Of a stretch of 64,000 nucleotides of DNA, positions 52,369 through 63,505 are shown in pieces (position 1 is the stretch's first letter; each line of letters begins with the position of its first letter). This stretch comes from Mucor racemosus (Eukaryota > Mucoromycota > Mucoromycetes > Mucorales > Mucoraceae), in assembly GCA_027405735.1 (NCBI GenBank), contig JAPEHQ010000007.1, positions 1,761,001-1,825,000 of the forward strand. The letters are read 5' to 3'. The translations under genes were made by a program, and so were the position numbers. The notes under the pieces are model-generated. The model made no database searches. It was given only the letters and a program-made list of their open reading frames with translations, and was not told the origin of the DNA.

Positions 52369-53202
52369 TTGTATAAGTGGCCTAATAGAGGTTTAATGGT
52401 AAAATAATTTAGAAAGCGCCAGAAAATGGTGTAGTTGCAAAAGCTCATATTTATTTTGCGCATTGCAGAATGCATAATTTAATTTTGATTTGGCAACCAT
52501 TCCAAATATAATAGTATCTCTATTTAACTTCAACTCAAGAGTGTATTTATATTTGGACAGTAAAATCCAATTTCTATAATCGTTTAAATAAAAAGTGCAG
52601 CATCGTTTCAATGAATATTCCGGAAACGAAAAATTCAAATATCTACCGGAGGTACTACAAAAGATCTAGTTCGTAGTATCTCGAATCCAAACAATACTAG
52701 ATGCATATAACAATCAATAAGAAAATCTGTCAAGAGTATTTTTTAAATCTGATCTCAATCGAATACAAAGAGCAGAGCTCCAGACAATTAAGATTACGCA
52801 ACATTTAAAAATACCAAGCAATGCGCGTTACTCAAAAAAGAAAAGTAGCTCACAAAGGTTTCGGGTATAAGACATCGCTATACAAATAGTATTTATATCA
52901 AGAAATCAACATTTTTATCGTTATCTTACATATGAAGTATATATGTGTCTTTCATATACGCCATAAAGTTATTGGAAATTTACTTCAAAACTGTGTAAGA
53001 TCATATTCTCGATTAAGGAAATACAGAGAATTAATTGAATCTCATTTAAAATGTGTCATTGTCCATCGCATATATATATAGTAAATGGGCTCTTTCTTAT
53101 TGTCTATGGTAGTTGCATTCGGTTTTTCATTCATAAACCAGTATATAAGTATGCGTATTTTATATCCGTTTATTCTGCATCTCTTTCAAAAAACATAATA
53201 TT
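52369..53202. other. Gene-free spacer
   Basis: AT-rich, with a short TA tract near 53072-53082; nothing recognisable. Confidence 0.45.
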
Positions 53203-53403
53203 ATGCCAAGAAACGATACAGAAATTGCCACAGCCATTGTTATTACCGTTATTGTATTGGGCCTTGCCATATCCATCACACTTGCTATTACTTTGACGGG
53301 ACCATTTACCAAGCATGAAGAAGTTACTATAGACCAAGGAATATCCATGGATCTAGTTTATAATTTAGTTCCGTTTCTAAACGGTAGCAATCCCTCTACT
53401 TAA
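53203..53403 (+). CDS. Small single-pass membrane protein, unknown function
   Basis: A 66-residue frame starts with ATG. It has a short polar N-terminus (MPRNDTEIAT), one hydrophobic helix of about 22 residues (IVITVIVLGLAISITLAI), then a charged and Gly/Ser/Asn-rich C-terminus. Base composition is visibly less AT-rich than the flanks and resembles the neighbouring coding sequence. AATAAA follows about 10 nt after the stop. I do not recognise a family. It lies 220 nt upstream of the ferroportin-like gene on the same strand. It could be a chance frame. Confidence 0.4.
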   Translation: MPRNDTEIATAIVITVIVLGLAISITLAITLTGPFTKHEEVTIDQGISMDLVYNLVPFLNGSNPST

Positions 53404-53623
53404 TCCTTTAATGAATAAAGCCTTCGATTAATGAGCCTCTTTTTCTCTTTTTTAATTTATTGAAACTGCTATTCTGATGATTGACATGAAAATTCCTAAA
53501 ATAGTTTTATTTTTGGAGTATTTGAATCTCCAGTGATTCCCTGTGCAACTCGAGTAATAGGTTTTTTTAGATGAAAGGAAAAGAGCTCTTTTTGCTGGCT
53601 TTACCCTTTCCTTGGTTTTTTTT

Positions 53624-54925
53624 ATGACAATAAAAGAAAAGCTATATTTCTCTCATTTCCTCACATCATGGACTGACAGAGTTTTTGAATTTTCATGTTT
53701 CTTATTAATTGGTGACATTTTTAAAACATCTCTTTTATTGGCTTCGATTTATGGCTTTAGCACAACTATTTCTGCTATTATTTGGAGCAGTTGGGTTGGA
53801 AGATTAGCTGATTCTACATCAAGACTTCGATTTGTCCGCATGACAATGATTGTACAGAAATTAGCTATTGTTTTTAGTTGTGTGTTATTTTATATCATTA
53901 TAGAATACAGTTATCGTCCTTATTTATTATATAGTGGCATTGTCTTATGTGGCTGCATGCTTAAATTAGCATTTATTGCTAACAATATTGCTATTGAAAA
54001 AGATTGGGTCATGGTGATAACTGGTGGTGATACAGAAGCCATGCTAACTGTCATGAAGCGTATTGATTTATTCTGCAAGACAATGGCTCCTGTTATGATT
54101 GGCTCTCTTATGACATTTGGCCCTTCCATCGGTGTCATTATCATTGCTGCATGGAATATCATTTCCATAATAATCGAATATCAATTAGTTTTTCAAACTT
54201 ACAAAGCTTTTCCTAGATTGGCTTCCAAGAACAAAGATTACACCCAAGGCAGACTTGGAGAACAGGCACCTCTATTGAACGAACCATCAGAAGAATGTCC
54301 AGTCTCTTTTATGGAATATGTTCATCACAAGATTTTCCCTGCAAGTTTAGCTATATCCATGTTATATCTTACTGTATTATCATTCGGTGGCATCATGCTT
54401 TCTTATTTAAAGATAGTCGGTTACTCTGACTGGTCTTTGGGTGTATTGCGTGCTATTGCTGGCATTGCTGGTATGGCTTCAACTTATATATTGCCATATC
54501 TCTCTGCTAGAATTGGTATTATTCGTGCTGGTGTTTGGGCTTTGTGGTTCGAAAGTATTACTCTTATACCTGTTGTGCTTTCATTTACTGCTTGGGGTAG
54601 TCAATCTTCTTGGGGCCATATCATGTTGTTTGGTGGCATGTCTGTAAGTCGTATTGGTTTGTGGGTTTTTGATATTGCAGAAACAATTTTGTTGCAACAA
54701 ATGGTCGATAATTCTCAAATCGGAAGCATTTCTGGCTGGCAACATAGTTTGTGTAATGTCTTTGATTTATCACAATATGTGCTGACAGCTATCGTTTCTA
54801 ATCCCAATGATTTTATCATTCCAGCTAATGTAAGTTTATGTGCAGTCGTTGCTGCTTCCATCTCTTATACCTATTTTGTCAAACAAGAAAGAGGCCATTT
54901 GTTACATATCAAGAAACTTGCATAA
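53624..54925 (+). CDS. Ferroportin-family iron exporter (SLC40)
   Basis: A single exon encodes 433 residues from the first ATG (MTIKEKLYF); an in-frame TTG lies 12 nt upstream. The protein is a multi-helix membrane protein matching the ferroportin family. SHFLTSWTDRVFEF aligns with the family's STWGDRMW region, whose Asp (Asp39 in human ferroportin) is needed for transport. EKDWVMVI and MKRIDLFCKTMAPVMIGSLM align with the ...RDWIVV and RRIDQ...LAP region, including the second conserved Asp. IGLWVFDIAETILLQQMV and IGSISGWQHSLCNVFDL match the late helices. By family it exports ferrous iron or a related divalent metal from the cytosol; the membrane (plasma or vacuolar) cannot be told. It converges with the next gene, 49 nt between stops. 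Confidence 0.85.
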   Translation: MTIKEKLYFSHFLTSWTDRVFEFSCFLLIGDIFKTSLLLASIYGFSTTISAIIWSSWVGRLADSTSRLRFVRMTMIVQKLAIVFSCVLFYIIIEYSYRPYLLYSGIVLCGCMLKLAFIANNIAIEKDWVMVITGGDTEAMLTVMKRIDLFCKTMAPVMIGSLMTFGPSIGVIIIAAWNIISIIIEYQLVFQTYKAFPRLASKNKDYTQGRLGEQAPLLNEPSEECPVSFMEYVHHKIFPASLAISMLYLTVLSFGGIMLSYLKIVGYSDWSLGVLRAIAGIAGMASTYILPYLSARIGIIRAGVWALWFESITLIPVVLSFTAWGSQSSWGHIMLFGGMSVSRIGLWVFDIAETILLQQMVDNSQIGSISGWQHSLCNVFDLSQYVLTAIVSNPNDFIIPANVSLCAVVAASISYTYFVKQERGHLLHIKKLA

Positions 54926-54974
54926 AATCACTATTTTAATAATTACTATTAATATTTCAAATAAAAGTTTATTA

Positions 54975-55816
54975 TTATTTTTTTTCATTTGGAGTTGTAG
55001 GTGGAGTAATATCCAATTTTCCATCAACATTAAATGGAGACATTGGGTAGATTTGACTCAATAAATCATTAGTTTTAGATTTTACATAATCCTGAAGCTG
55101 TGCAGCTTCAGGGCTATCTTTTAATGCCAAAGCTTGTTCAATTGTAGAGTTATAAAGGGGCACTACTTTCTCATTGACAAGCTGCTTGGCTAAATAACAT
55201 GCGTTAAGCAAAAAATGTTATAACTATAAAACAAATATACTCATAACTGACCTTTAATATCAGCCTGTGTCCAAACATCACCAAGATCAAGCTTATATTT
55301 TGTATCATGTTGGTTTAAGCTATAGTCATTTTTATCAATAAAATTTTCAAATAAAAAAATGATACTATAATTTTACATACTATGTTTCTGTATCATCCTT
55401 TGATTCTGACATATCTATGAAAAATAAGTCTATAAAAACTCTTTAAAGATGTATAGTTTATCATTACCATTTGTGTGTGATGTGCATTCATTCTTTCCGC
55501 TAACAACTGAAACTGTATATCCTTTCAAGGGGTTCCATTTATCATTTGAATCAAATAATTTTTCACTTACAGGACGATTGAAGCAAAGCATGGAGCAATT
55601 GGGATCAACATTCTCTTTGCGAGCTGCGCTTTTTTGTTTGCACCACTGAAAACAAACTTCATCCCAACCCTCCCCTTTGTTTTCAGTACTCATCCATTTT
55701 GAAAAGAAACTAGCAGCTTCTTTTCTATCATCAGAAGAATCAGATGTATTTCGAGTCATAATTTGTAAAAGTAATAGTAGAGGATAAGCAACTATTGTAA
55801 ACTGATTTGGAGCCAT
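54975..55816 (-). CDS. Twin-CX3C protein, function unknown
   Basis: Four minus-strand exons (55816-55468, 55414-55381, 55319-55252, 55189-54975) give 221 residues from the first in-frame ATG. An N-terminal hydrophobic stretch (FTIVAYPLLLLLQIM) is followed by a charged region and four cysteines spaced as CFQWC - 14 residues - CSMLC (Cys55, 59, 74, 78), i.e. a twin CX3C motif. The C-terminal part is helical and charged (KQLVNEKVVPLYNSTIEQAL, TNDLLSQIYPM). I do not recognise the family. Twin CX3C is the signature of small Tim chaperones oxidised by Mia40 in the mitochondrial intermembrane space, but the protein is over twice their length, so this is only a hint. The frame extends upstream to a TTG at 55861 without another ATG. 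Confidence 0.65.
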
Positions 55817-55935
55817 TATATTGCTATGTGTGGCCGTGACGGGCTTAGGAGGAGCAAACAACAGCCATTTTGAATTTACAAATCTTTTTTTCTAGTTGAT
55901 TGTCCTACATTTGCTCTTTCATACAATAAATACCG
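55817..55935. promoter_or_regulatory. 119-bp bidirectional promoter
   Basis: It separates the start codons of the twin-CX3C gene (minus) and the CDK gene (plus). On the minus side a 7-codon upstream frame (MAVVCSS) starts at 55868, out of frame with the main coding region, and may lie in its leader. Confidence 0.6.
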
Positions 55936-57531
55936 ATGAAGCGAACATATGAAGAGCCACGGGATGATCAACGCGCTAAATTACATCGAAGATACGAAGG
56001 TTCGCCTTTGAGTAATGTTGCTTCCCCTTTGTGGACAGCTCCATCTGCTTCACCAGCTTATAGACCTCAACCAAAGAACAATCGACATTTCAAGGGTTGC
56101 TCAAAAATAACAGACTATGAGTTTCTTGATAAACTTGGCGAGGGTACTTTTGGGTAATATTTGTTCTCCATATTTTCAAGTATAACAAAATTATTAAAAC
56201 TAAATCATAACAGTGAGGTGCATAAGGCTAGAGATAAACAGACAAGCCAACTTGTTGCATTGAAAAGAATCTTAATGCACAACGAGAAGGAAGGTGTATG
56301 TACCGAATAGATTTGTACCTGAAAAGAAAAATCAGGTTGCCATGGCAACAAAAAAATTAATGATTGATAATTTATTAGATTCCTATTACGGCTATTCGAG
56401 AAATCAAAATTTTGAAGCAGTTATGTCATAAAAACATCGTGCCATTAAGTGATATTGCAGTGGAAAGAGGTATGAAATAATCATACAATAGTTTTTTTAG
56501 TTTATTGAATTAGAAAGTGAATCTAGGCGATATTAGTAGAAAGGAAAAGGGTGGAATTTACATGGTATTCCCTTACATGGATCACGATTTAGCGGGTTTA
56601 CTAGACAATCCTAAAGTAAGACTTACACAACCTCAAATCAAGACATATCTCAAGCAATTACTAGAAGGCACAGCATATCTTCATCATGTAAAGTAGCTTT
56701 TTTATTATTATTATTTCATTCATATCTGTATAACTAAATTATCTTCTAGAACCGAATTCTTCATCGTGACATGAAAGGTATTTAAAAGAGAAGGCTGTAT
56801 ACAATCCTATCCTAACATTACAATCATTATAGCTGCCAATTTACTTATTAATAATGAAGGCATTTTACAAATTGCAGATTTCGGTTTAGCTCGTGGTATT
56901 GAAGACGAGAATAGAGAATATACTAATTGTGTTGTAACAAGATGGTACAGACCACCAGAATTGTTTCTCGGTGAGAGAAGATATACCAGTGCAATTGATA
57001 TGTGGGGCGTTGGGTAAGATTTTGATATGACTGATGAAAGTGTAGTATTATGCTAAATGGGGTTCTTTTTTTTTTATTTTTTTTTATTAGGTGTGTATTT
57101 GGTGAATTGTTAAAATCTAGACCTATTTTACAAGGACAAGATGATATTGATCAACTGAAAAAGATTTTTTACCTCTGTGGTTCACCAAATCAAGATAACA
57201 TGCCCAATTGGGATAAACTACCAGATGCGAATAAAGTGAGATTTGAAGTTACACCTCGTCATGTTAGAGAAGAATATGGACATTATGATGCACTAGCTGG
57301 CGATTTAATGGATAAACTCTTGGTATTAGATCCTACGAAGCGTTTGACTGCATTAGAAGCATTGGAACACGATTACTTTTATACTATTCCACTTCCTGCA
57401 GAACCCACGGAGTAAGTTTGAGTTGTATATGGAAGTTGGATGGTTACTGACGTACTGTTTATTTTAGTTTACCTAAATACGAAGCATCCCATGAATTTGA
57501 CAGAAGAAAGGTGAAGCGTCGCCATAATTAG
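55936..57531 (+). CDS. Cyclin-dependent kinase, CDK9/Bur1 type
   Basis: Eight exons: 55936-56153, 56214-56295, 56379-56469, 56527-56687, 56750-56777, 56833-57013, 57091-57411 and 57468-57531, giving 381 residues. A basic Ser/Pro-rich N-terminal extension of ~60 residues precedes the kinase domain. It has the glycine loop [19 protein letters not shown], cyclin-binding helix PITAIREIK, catalytic [22 protein letters not shown], and a T-loop ending [19 protein letters not shown] with the activating Thr. [10 protein letters not shown] and [15 protein letters not shown] favour CDK9/Bur1 over CDK12, although the helix reads PITAIRE. This kinase phosphorylates RNA polymerase II and Spt5 to promote elongation in the nucleus. 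The C-terminus is short and basic (RRKVKRRHN), probably a nuclear signal. It is divergent from the twin-CX3C gene. Confidence 0.9.
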
Positions 57532-59488
57532 ATTGTACAGCTGTCATTTTAACATATATATACATGACAAAAACATTTAACTATCATTAATAATTATACA
57601 TATGATTACAAAAGAAAGATTAAAAAAAGAACCGCAAAAGCATTTTACAATCAAATTCACGCAAATTCTTTCAATTTCATAATCATGTTTGAATTGATTA
57701 TTTCCGTTTTATTTTGTGTTATTATTTTGTACAAGAAATCGATTGTTTTGCTCATTTTAAATAAAAAACGGAATGGGAGATAGAGAAACCATAATGTAAC
57801 CTTTTAATAATGTGTCTAATGATGTTATTATGTAGATGTTTCAAAGTTCTGATAAAAACCTAGTGTTGCAAATTACTATTAAAATGCCAAATCAAAAAAT
57901 ATGAGCATGTGAAACGGCTTTTATTCAAGCGTCTCGCGATTAATGCAATACATGTGATGGTTAAATCCAGAAGAAGAAACTCTTGAAAGGCTGTTATAGC
58001 TCGTTTTTGAGTTATCAAATAGCTTGAAATCATGTTATAGATGATATGTTTTCAGGAAGAAATAGTTTCCTCAAACTCATATAATGAAGAATTTCATTCT
58101 ATACTAAAAAAACCTATACGGAAACATCGCTTTTTGAGCTAAATCTGATTAATTACTAAAAAACCTATTTTTCAACCCTTCATATTATACTTATATAGTA
58201 AAAATTAGGTTCAATCAGTTGCTATCAGCAAATCGCATACCATTCAATTTAAAGAATCATGATTTATCTCTTTTTGTTTGAAAGATTTCATATCAGAATA
58301 TTGATGTTTCACCAAAATGGCTTAAATAAGCATTCTAAAGAGCGCATTTTGATGTTTACAGATATTTCACATTACTAAAAAGCATATCGAACTGATTCTT
58401 ACATTTAATAGATGATATCTGTATACAATCTTATTCTTTTTTGTTCATCCATTCTATCATCATTTGGACGAGGTATAATAGGCAAAAAATTGTGTTTTTG
58501 ACGTTTTCCATTCTAAAGCCCAAAAATGGGATTTTCTACTATGGCATATATTAGTTCAAGCTGATCATAAAAACCCATTTTATAACCTGCGAACTTTAAA
58601 ATTCAAGTTCCATTCTATTTTTTTTTTTTTTTTGACATTTCAAGCAAACTGATTTTTTCATTTCACTAAATTCCGCAAGATTTTATTAGCAAAGCCTACA
58701 TATGAATTAGACTACTGAATACGGCTTAAGAAGCTGTAGAGGTCTTATTAATGCATATTTGATAGTAAATATACGGTATCTAAACATATTCTCAATAAAA
58801 TTTTTAAAATGTTCAAAATGTCAATATTTTTTGCTCTGGGTATTGAAAATGCATTTTTTTGGTTTAACGTCCGCGATCAGTTTCTCAATGTAGATCAAAA
58901 GCTTCTTTACAACAATTTCTTGCCTTTGATGCCTGATTTCCATCTGGTTTATACATTGTAGTAAAAAAAAAAAAAACGTAAATTGGAAATGTTTAATTAC
59001 GCCAAACAGTTGTATTTGTCTATTATAGCTATGCTACATATTTTGCAATCACTGATACCAATACAAGAACCTTCAAAAAATATGTACATGTAAAAGCACT
59101 ATAGGTTTGCAGCAGTATGACAACGGCCTAATTACAGCTACAAATGTAGCCAAAACTGATCGCCAGTTTTCTATTACACTGACAATTCACAATAGCTTTT
59201 TCCTATAATGAATGTGAAATTTTCTGGTATTATGAGCTGATAAATCTCATGATTTCGTGTGGCACAATAGACATCCCCCCTTGTATAAACCGTATGTCAT
59301 TGTGTAGAGAGCAAAACTTCGGCTGATCTTATCCTTGCAATAATTGCATTGGCAATGGCATTATTCACATAAATATTGAAGCATGAATATATTAGCCTGT
59401 ATAACTAATCAAATAAATGACCCTGTTATCATCCATCATATTTAATATCATTGTATTGGCTTCTTTTTTGTTCATTTGAAATTCATTG

Positions 59489-59519
59489 AGACATGACAAG
59501 TGATTAGCATGTCATGTCT
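59489..59519. other. Perfect hairpin
   Basis: AGACATGACA pairs with TGTCATGTCT around an 11-nt loop in gene-free sequence. Confidence 0.6.
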
Positions 59520-60820
59520 ATTATAAAGTTCACTAATGCCTATTAACCACATTGTAATCATTTCCTTCAAAAAATAAACGATACGCATCGACATCATGCA
59601 TATTTGTACGACACCACACCAGGAAACAAACCAAAAATGCTACTTGCAGTTGTTCCTATTGGTACTGTTAATCTCTCGTGGTGTTATTTCGAATCAATAA
59701 TCATCTGATAAATACATTTAATACTATTTTAATGAGTAATGCCCTTTAAGTCAAAAAGCTGAAACTCATTGTGTGTTTACGTATATGCTTATACATGGAC
59801 AGAATGTCAAGAAGGAATACAGCATATACGTTTATATAAATACTCATGATTTTGAATGAACTAACTGATTCAAGCATAACTTGTACGAGTAAAAAAAAAA
59901 AAAAAAGATAATGGATTAGTATGAGAAAAAGTAAAAACTAACTGATCTATCATTCTTTCGCTTATAGATCAGCTAAAATGTTAAAATTCTGCAAATCCAA
60001 GATATTAAAATGAATGTCATGATTTGTTGTGCACGAACCTTTAACCCAAAAATAATGGAAAAGCATGCTAGTGTTAAATATAGGTATCAAGTCAGTTTTC
60101 GTATTGTTGTTACAACAATCACAGAATGTGTGTTTAACAAAATACACATGACCGACCTACTTTTTGTGGGTCGAAATAAGAAAAAAGGAGGCAAAGCATC
60201 AAGCTTAAACCATAGATACCCTATGCACAGGTACTGTAATACCTACATACATATAATAAAAGAAGAAATGCCTAAATCAAATATCTACCTACAAGGCCAA
60301 GTGTGCAGCCAAAGAAAAGGGAAAGATTTTGTAGACAAATTTGGTTAATAATAACTTCTTGGCATTGATTATTTTTTGTCATGTTTATATGCTATATTAA
60401 ATTATTAAAAGTGGAAAGAACAAGAAGATTCCTGAGAAGGTCAGTATTTGTGTAAGAGAAATGATACCAAATAGAGACAGTTTTTGTATTGAAGCCTGAA
60501 GTACATTTTTTGAAAAAGAGAAGGAAGCAATTGCATGAATCAAGTCATAATGTATTTGATCTCTATTTGATTGAAATGTCGACATGAACTTTTAAAACAA
60601 AATACATACACTTTCATACATCAGTTGAATACGTTTATCAGCTTCTAGACCTTTTCATACTCTACACCGTTACACTAAATGCAAAAGTCTAAAAAGCCAA
60701 ACAAACACAATAATGCACCTCTAAATCTCACATGTATACCCAATTGTTAATTTGAAAATAGGAATAAAAATGACATGACTCATCTGATTGGGTAAAGTCG
60801 GATGGCCTTCTTTTGGTACT

Positions 60821-60827
60821 TATAAAA
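60821..60827 (+). promoter_or_regulatory. TATA box of the arrestin gene
   Basis: TATAAAA located 99-105 nt upstream of the start codon at 60926. Confidence 0.55.
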
Positions 60828-60925
60828 ATGACACTTTTGAATGCATCTTTGCCTCTCTTTTCTTCAACATATTCATTTTTATTTTTATTACAAAATAAAG
60901 CAATTTTTTATTTAAACCTTATTTG

Positions 60926-62115
60926 ATGACAATTACCCCTTCTGTTGATCCAATTATAAGTATATCTATCGAACTATTACCTGAATTTGGTTTTACTGTA
61001 CAAGATGAGCCTGTTTATGGACCTGGATCTGTATTTCAAGGTATATTTATAAATACACCACAAATCTTTTTAAAAATTTAACCAAATTTATAGGTATCGT
61101 CCACCTTAGAATGAAAGAATCTCCTGTTGCGGCAGATAGAATTGTTCTAACATTTAGAGGTGCGGAACATGCTACAGCAGTTCATGATGGTATCAAGTTT
61201 TTAGTGCCTTTGATAAAAAACCCCTTTTTTGGTATGCAACAGACACTCTGGCAACGTACACGAGACGATTGCTTGCTAACAGAGAGCCATTACCAGTTCC
61301 CATTTACTATTCAAATGCCTATGATTCAATTTCCTCCTTCCATGGATCATGCACTTTATCAATGCAAGTTTGATCTTTCAGCCAAATTGATTCGTACAAC
61401 ATTTACTCTACCCACAGTATTAACGCAACGTACTATTAGTTATATGCCATTTATAGAAACAAGTCTATTAAAGCAACCAAATATTGAGGAGGGTTGTCAT
61501 AATGGCTTATATGCATCTGCGCAGCTTCACTCATTAGCCTACGTACCTGGTGACAGCATTCCAATAACTGTTGTAACATCACGCCGCCATATTAATAAAA
61601 AGAAGAAAATGGAAGATCAACCAGCTGAGGTTAACTCGGTTTTACTAGAATTGTGCGAAAAAGTGGAGCTCGTACAAAGTCGGGCTGTCTCGATCACAAG
61701 AATTGTTGCTTCTACCTTGTACAAGGCAGATACTAAAGGACATAAATATTCCATGATTAATACTTTAAGCGGTCGTGGCGCTGAATACCAAGTGGCATTA
61801 CCTCTCCCCGTTGATTTAACTCCATCCATCAATTATTCAAAGGTTGTCCGTGTTTCATATACCCTCAGAATCAAAATTAAAAGTAGTCAATGTTCACTGA
61901 TGGGCTCTTTCTTTAATTCAGTAGTCGATATGGAACTTCCTTTAAAAATTGGAACATTAGGCTACGGCATTCGGGCTTCTCAAGATTTACAAGTATATTA
62001 CGTTGATACTGAAAATTCTCCAAGATTCCTGCGATCTTTAGAATATGAAGAATCACTGCCATTATATGAATCTGGTCGACTTCCAACTTATCAAGACACA
62101 TCCCTTATTGCATGA
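60926..62115 (+). CDS. Alpha-arrestin-like trafficking adaptor
   Basis: Two exons (60926-61040, 61094-62115) give 378 residues. The arrestin N-domain opens ISISIELLPEFGFTVQDEPV, continues with VYGPGSVFQGIVHLRMKE and RIVLTFRGAEHATA, then an ESHYQFPFTIQMP strand. The C-domain begins near SLAYVPGDSIPITVVTSRR and ends with VVRVSYTLRIKIK and MELPLKIGTLGYG. The tail carries two LPxY motifs (LPLYESGRLPTY), variants of the PPxY motif by which fungal arrestins recruit the Rsp5 ubiquitin ligase to plasma-membrane transporters. The length is short for yeast Art proteins and closer to animal ARRDC proteins. The family is clear; the cargo is unknown. Confidence 0.85.
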
Positions 62116-62584
62116 TTTGAAACGCATTCAAAATTATTTATTATAACAAAATTATATTAACAATCTTTATTTGTTAAGCTATACATATCATTATACTATA
62201 TTACTTGTGTATATATATTCTTCTTCATTTATTATTATTATTCATTATTTAATATGCATACCCTTTTTATAATAAACAAAATATATATTATCGCACTTGC
62301 TTAAATTATACCTCTAATATGACTCATTTCTTCCCCATTAAAATGTTTACGTAGCAAAGCGTAATGCAATAGTGCCACTATTTGTCTGTTTATACATTTA
62401 AATGATGAACACTGACTGTATATTACCTCATGGCAAAACCATGAAGTTGGGTTTCAAAAAGCATATTCGATAATTCATTTCTTTGTGGAATTTCAGAACT
62501 TTTAATTACTACAAACAAACCATAGATAGATACTAACATTGTCAATTTATAGTTTATCCAATTTTTAAATCAAATTAAAGTTTT

Positions 62585-62617
<33 letters not shown>

Positions 62618-63505
62618 ACTTTTGACATGTTTTATAAATACAGTTTTTTTTTACTACCGAGGTTTGCATTTAAACCAACAATGATTTGTTATAAAGTCTT
62701 GTTGCATCAATATAATAATCCCATCAAAAAACTTACAATTTTTGAGAATTAGAAAGTATTCAATAGACAATGCTGTCTACTATTTGCTTTATCAATAACT
62801 GCCGGCCATTTAATAAAGCAACTCTTTTAAGAAACAAACGTTTATGGTTTTCCAGTATTTTTTCTAGTGTTAGTTGTATATAAAATTAATGTTTGAAATA
62901 CGGCGTTGTTTGAAGATCTAGATGCAGAACATATTGCATTATATACGGTAGAACGGCTAAGTCTCCTATAGTATGATATATCTACAGTAAGTTTTAAATA
63001 AAAAAGCATTTTTTTTTTAACTTTTCTTATATTTAAGCATGTTTGGTCTGAAAATTCAGTTTTTGTAGCGGACATTTTCGGGACTCATTTTATCCTTACC
63101 AACACTCATGATTTTGATCAAAAAACAGAAAAATCAAATTTTGATACCAAAATCAACGTTTAAATATACTACATTGTGAGAGAAAATTGTAGCCATAGAT
63201 AATACACACTTTATAAAAGCTTAAAATTAAATGTTAAGTAATGAAACTTTGTACTTTTGTACCAAAAACGGTTTTTTGATTAAAGGATTTTCATGTAATA
63301 TTTTACAATAAAAATGTTTGTTATTTTTTATTGAGCAAATAGAGCGCTAGATTCTGTATATGTGCATATTTTTTAATTTTATAATTGGTAGTACAATTAA
63401 CTCTAGATTTGCAAAATCAGAAAAAAAAAAATTAAAAAATGTCAAAATTGATGATCTGGACAAAAATATTTTTTGAAATTAATATTCCGCTTATAAGCCT
63501 TGTAA
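62116..63505. other. Gene-free spacer
   Basis: Arrestin 3' flank, an A run of about 31 at 62586-62616, and AT-rich sequence without a supported gene up to the retrotransposon fragment. Confidence 0.5.

Larger units (their letters stand above)
57532..60925. other. 3.4 kb gene-free region
   Basis: AT-rich, with homopolymer runs near 58620, 58963 and 59890, a perfect hairpin at 59489-59519 and a second at 60153-60173. A 112-codon frame at 60010-60348 has no recognisable domain and was not accepted. A TATAAAA at 60821-60827 probably serves the arrestin gene. Confidence 0.5.

Noticed and set aside
53612..53623. Start of the ferroportin-like gene at a TTG codon
   Set aside because: A normal ATG follows at 53624, directly before the conserved region.
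60010..60348. 112-codon open frame
   Set aside because: No recognisable domain, poor start context and AT-rich background composition; a chance frame or decayed repeat is more likely.
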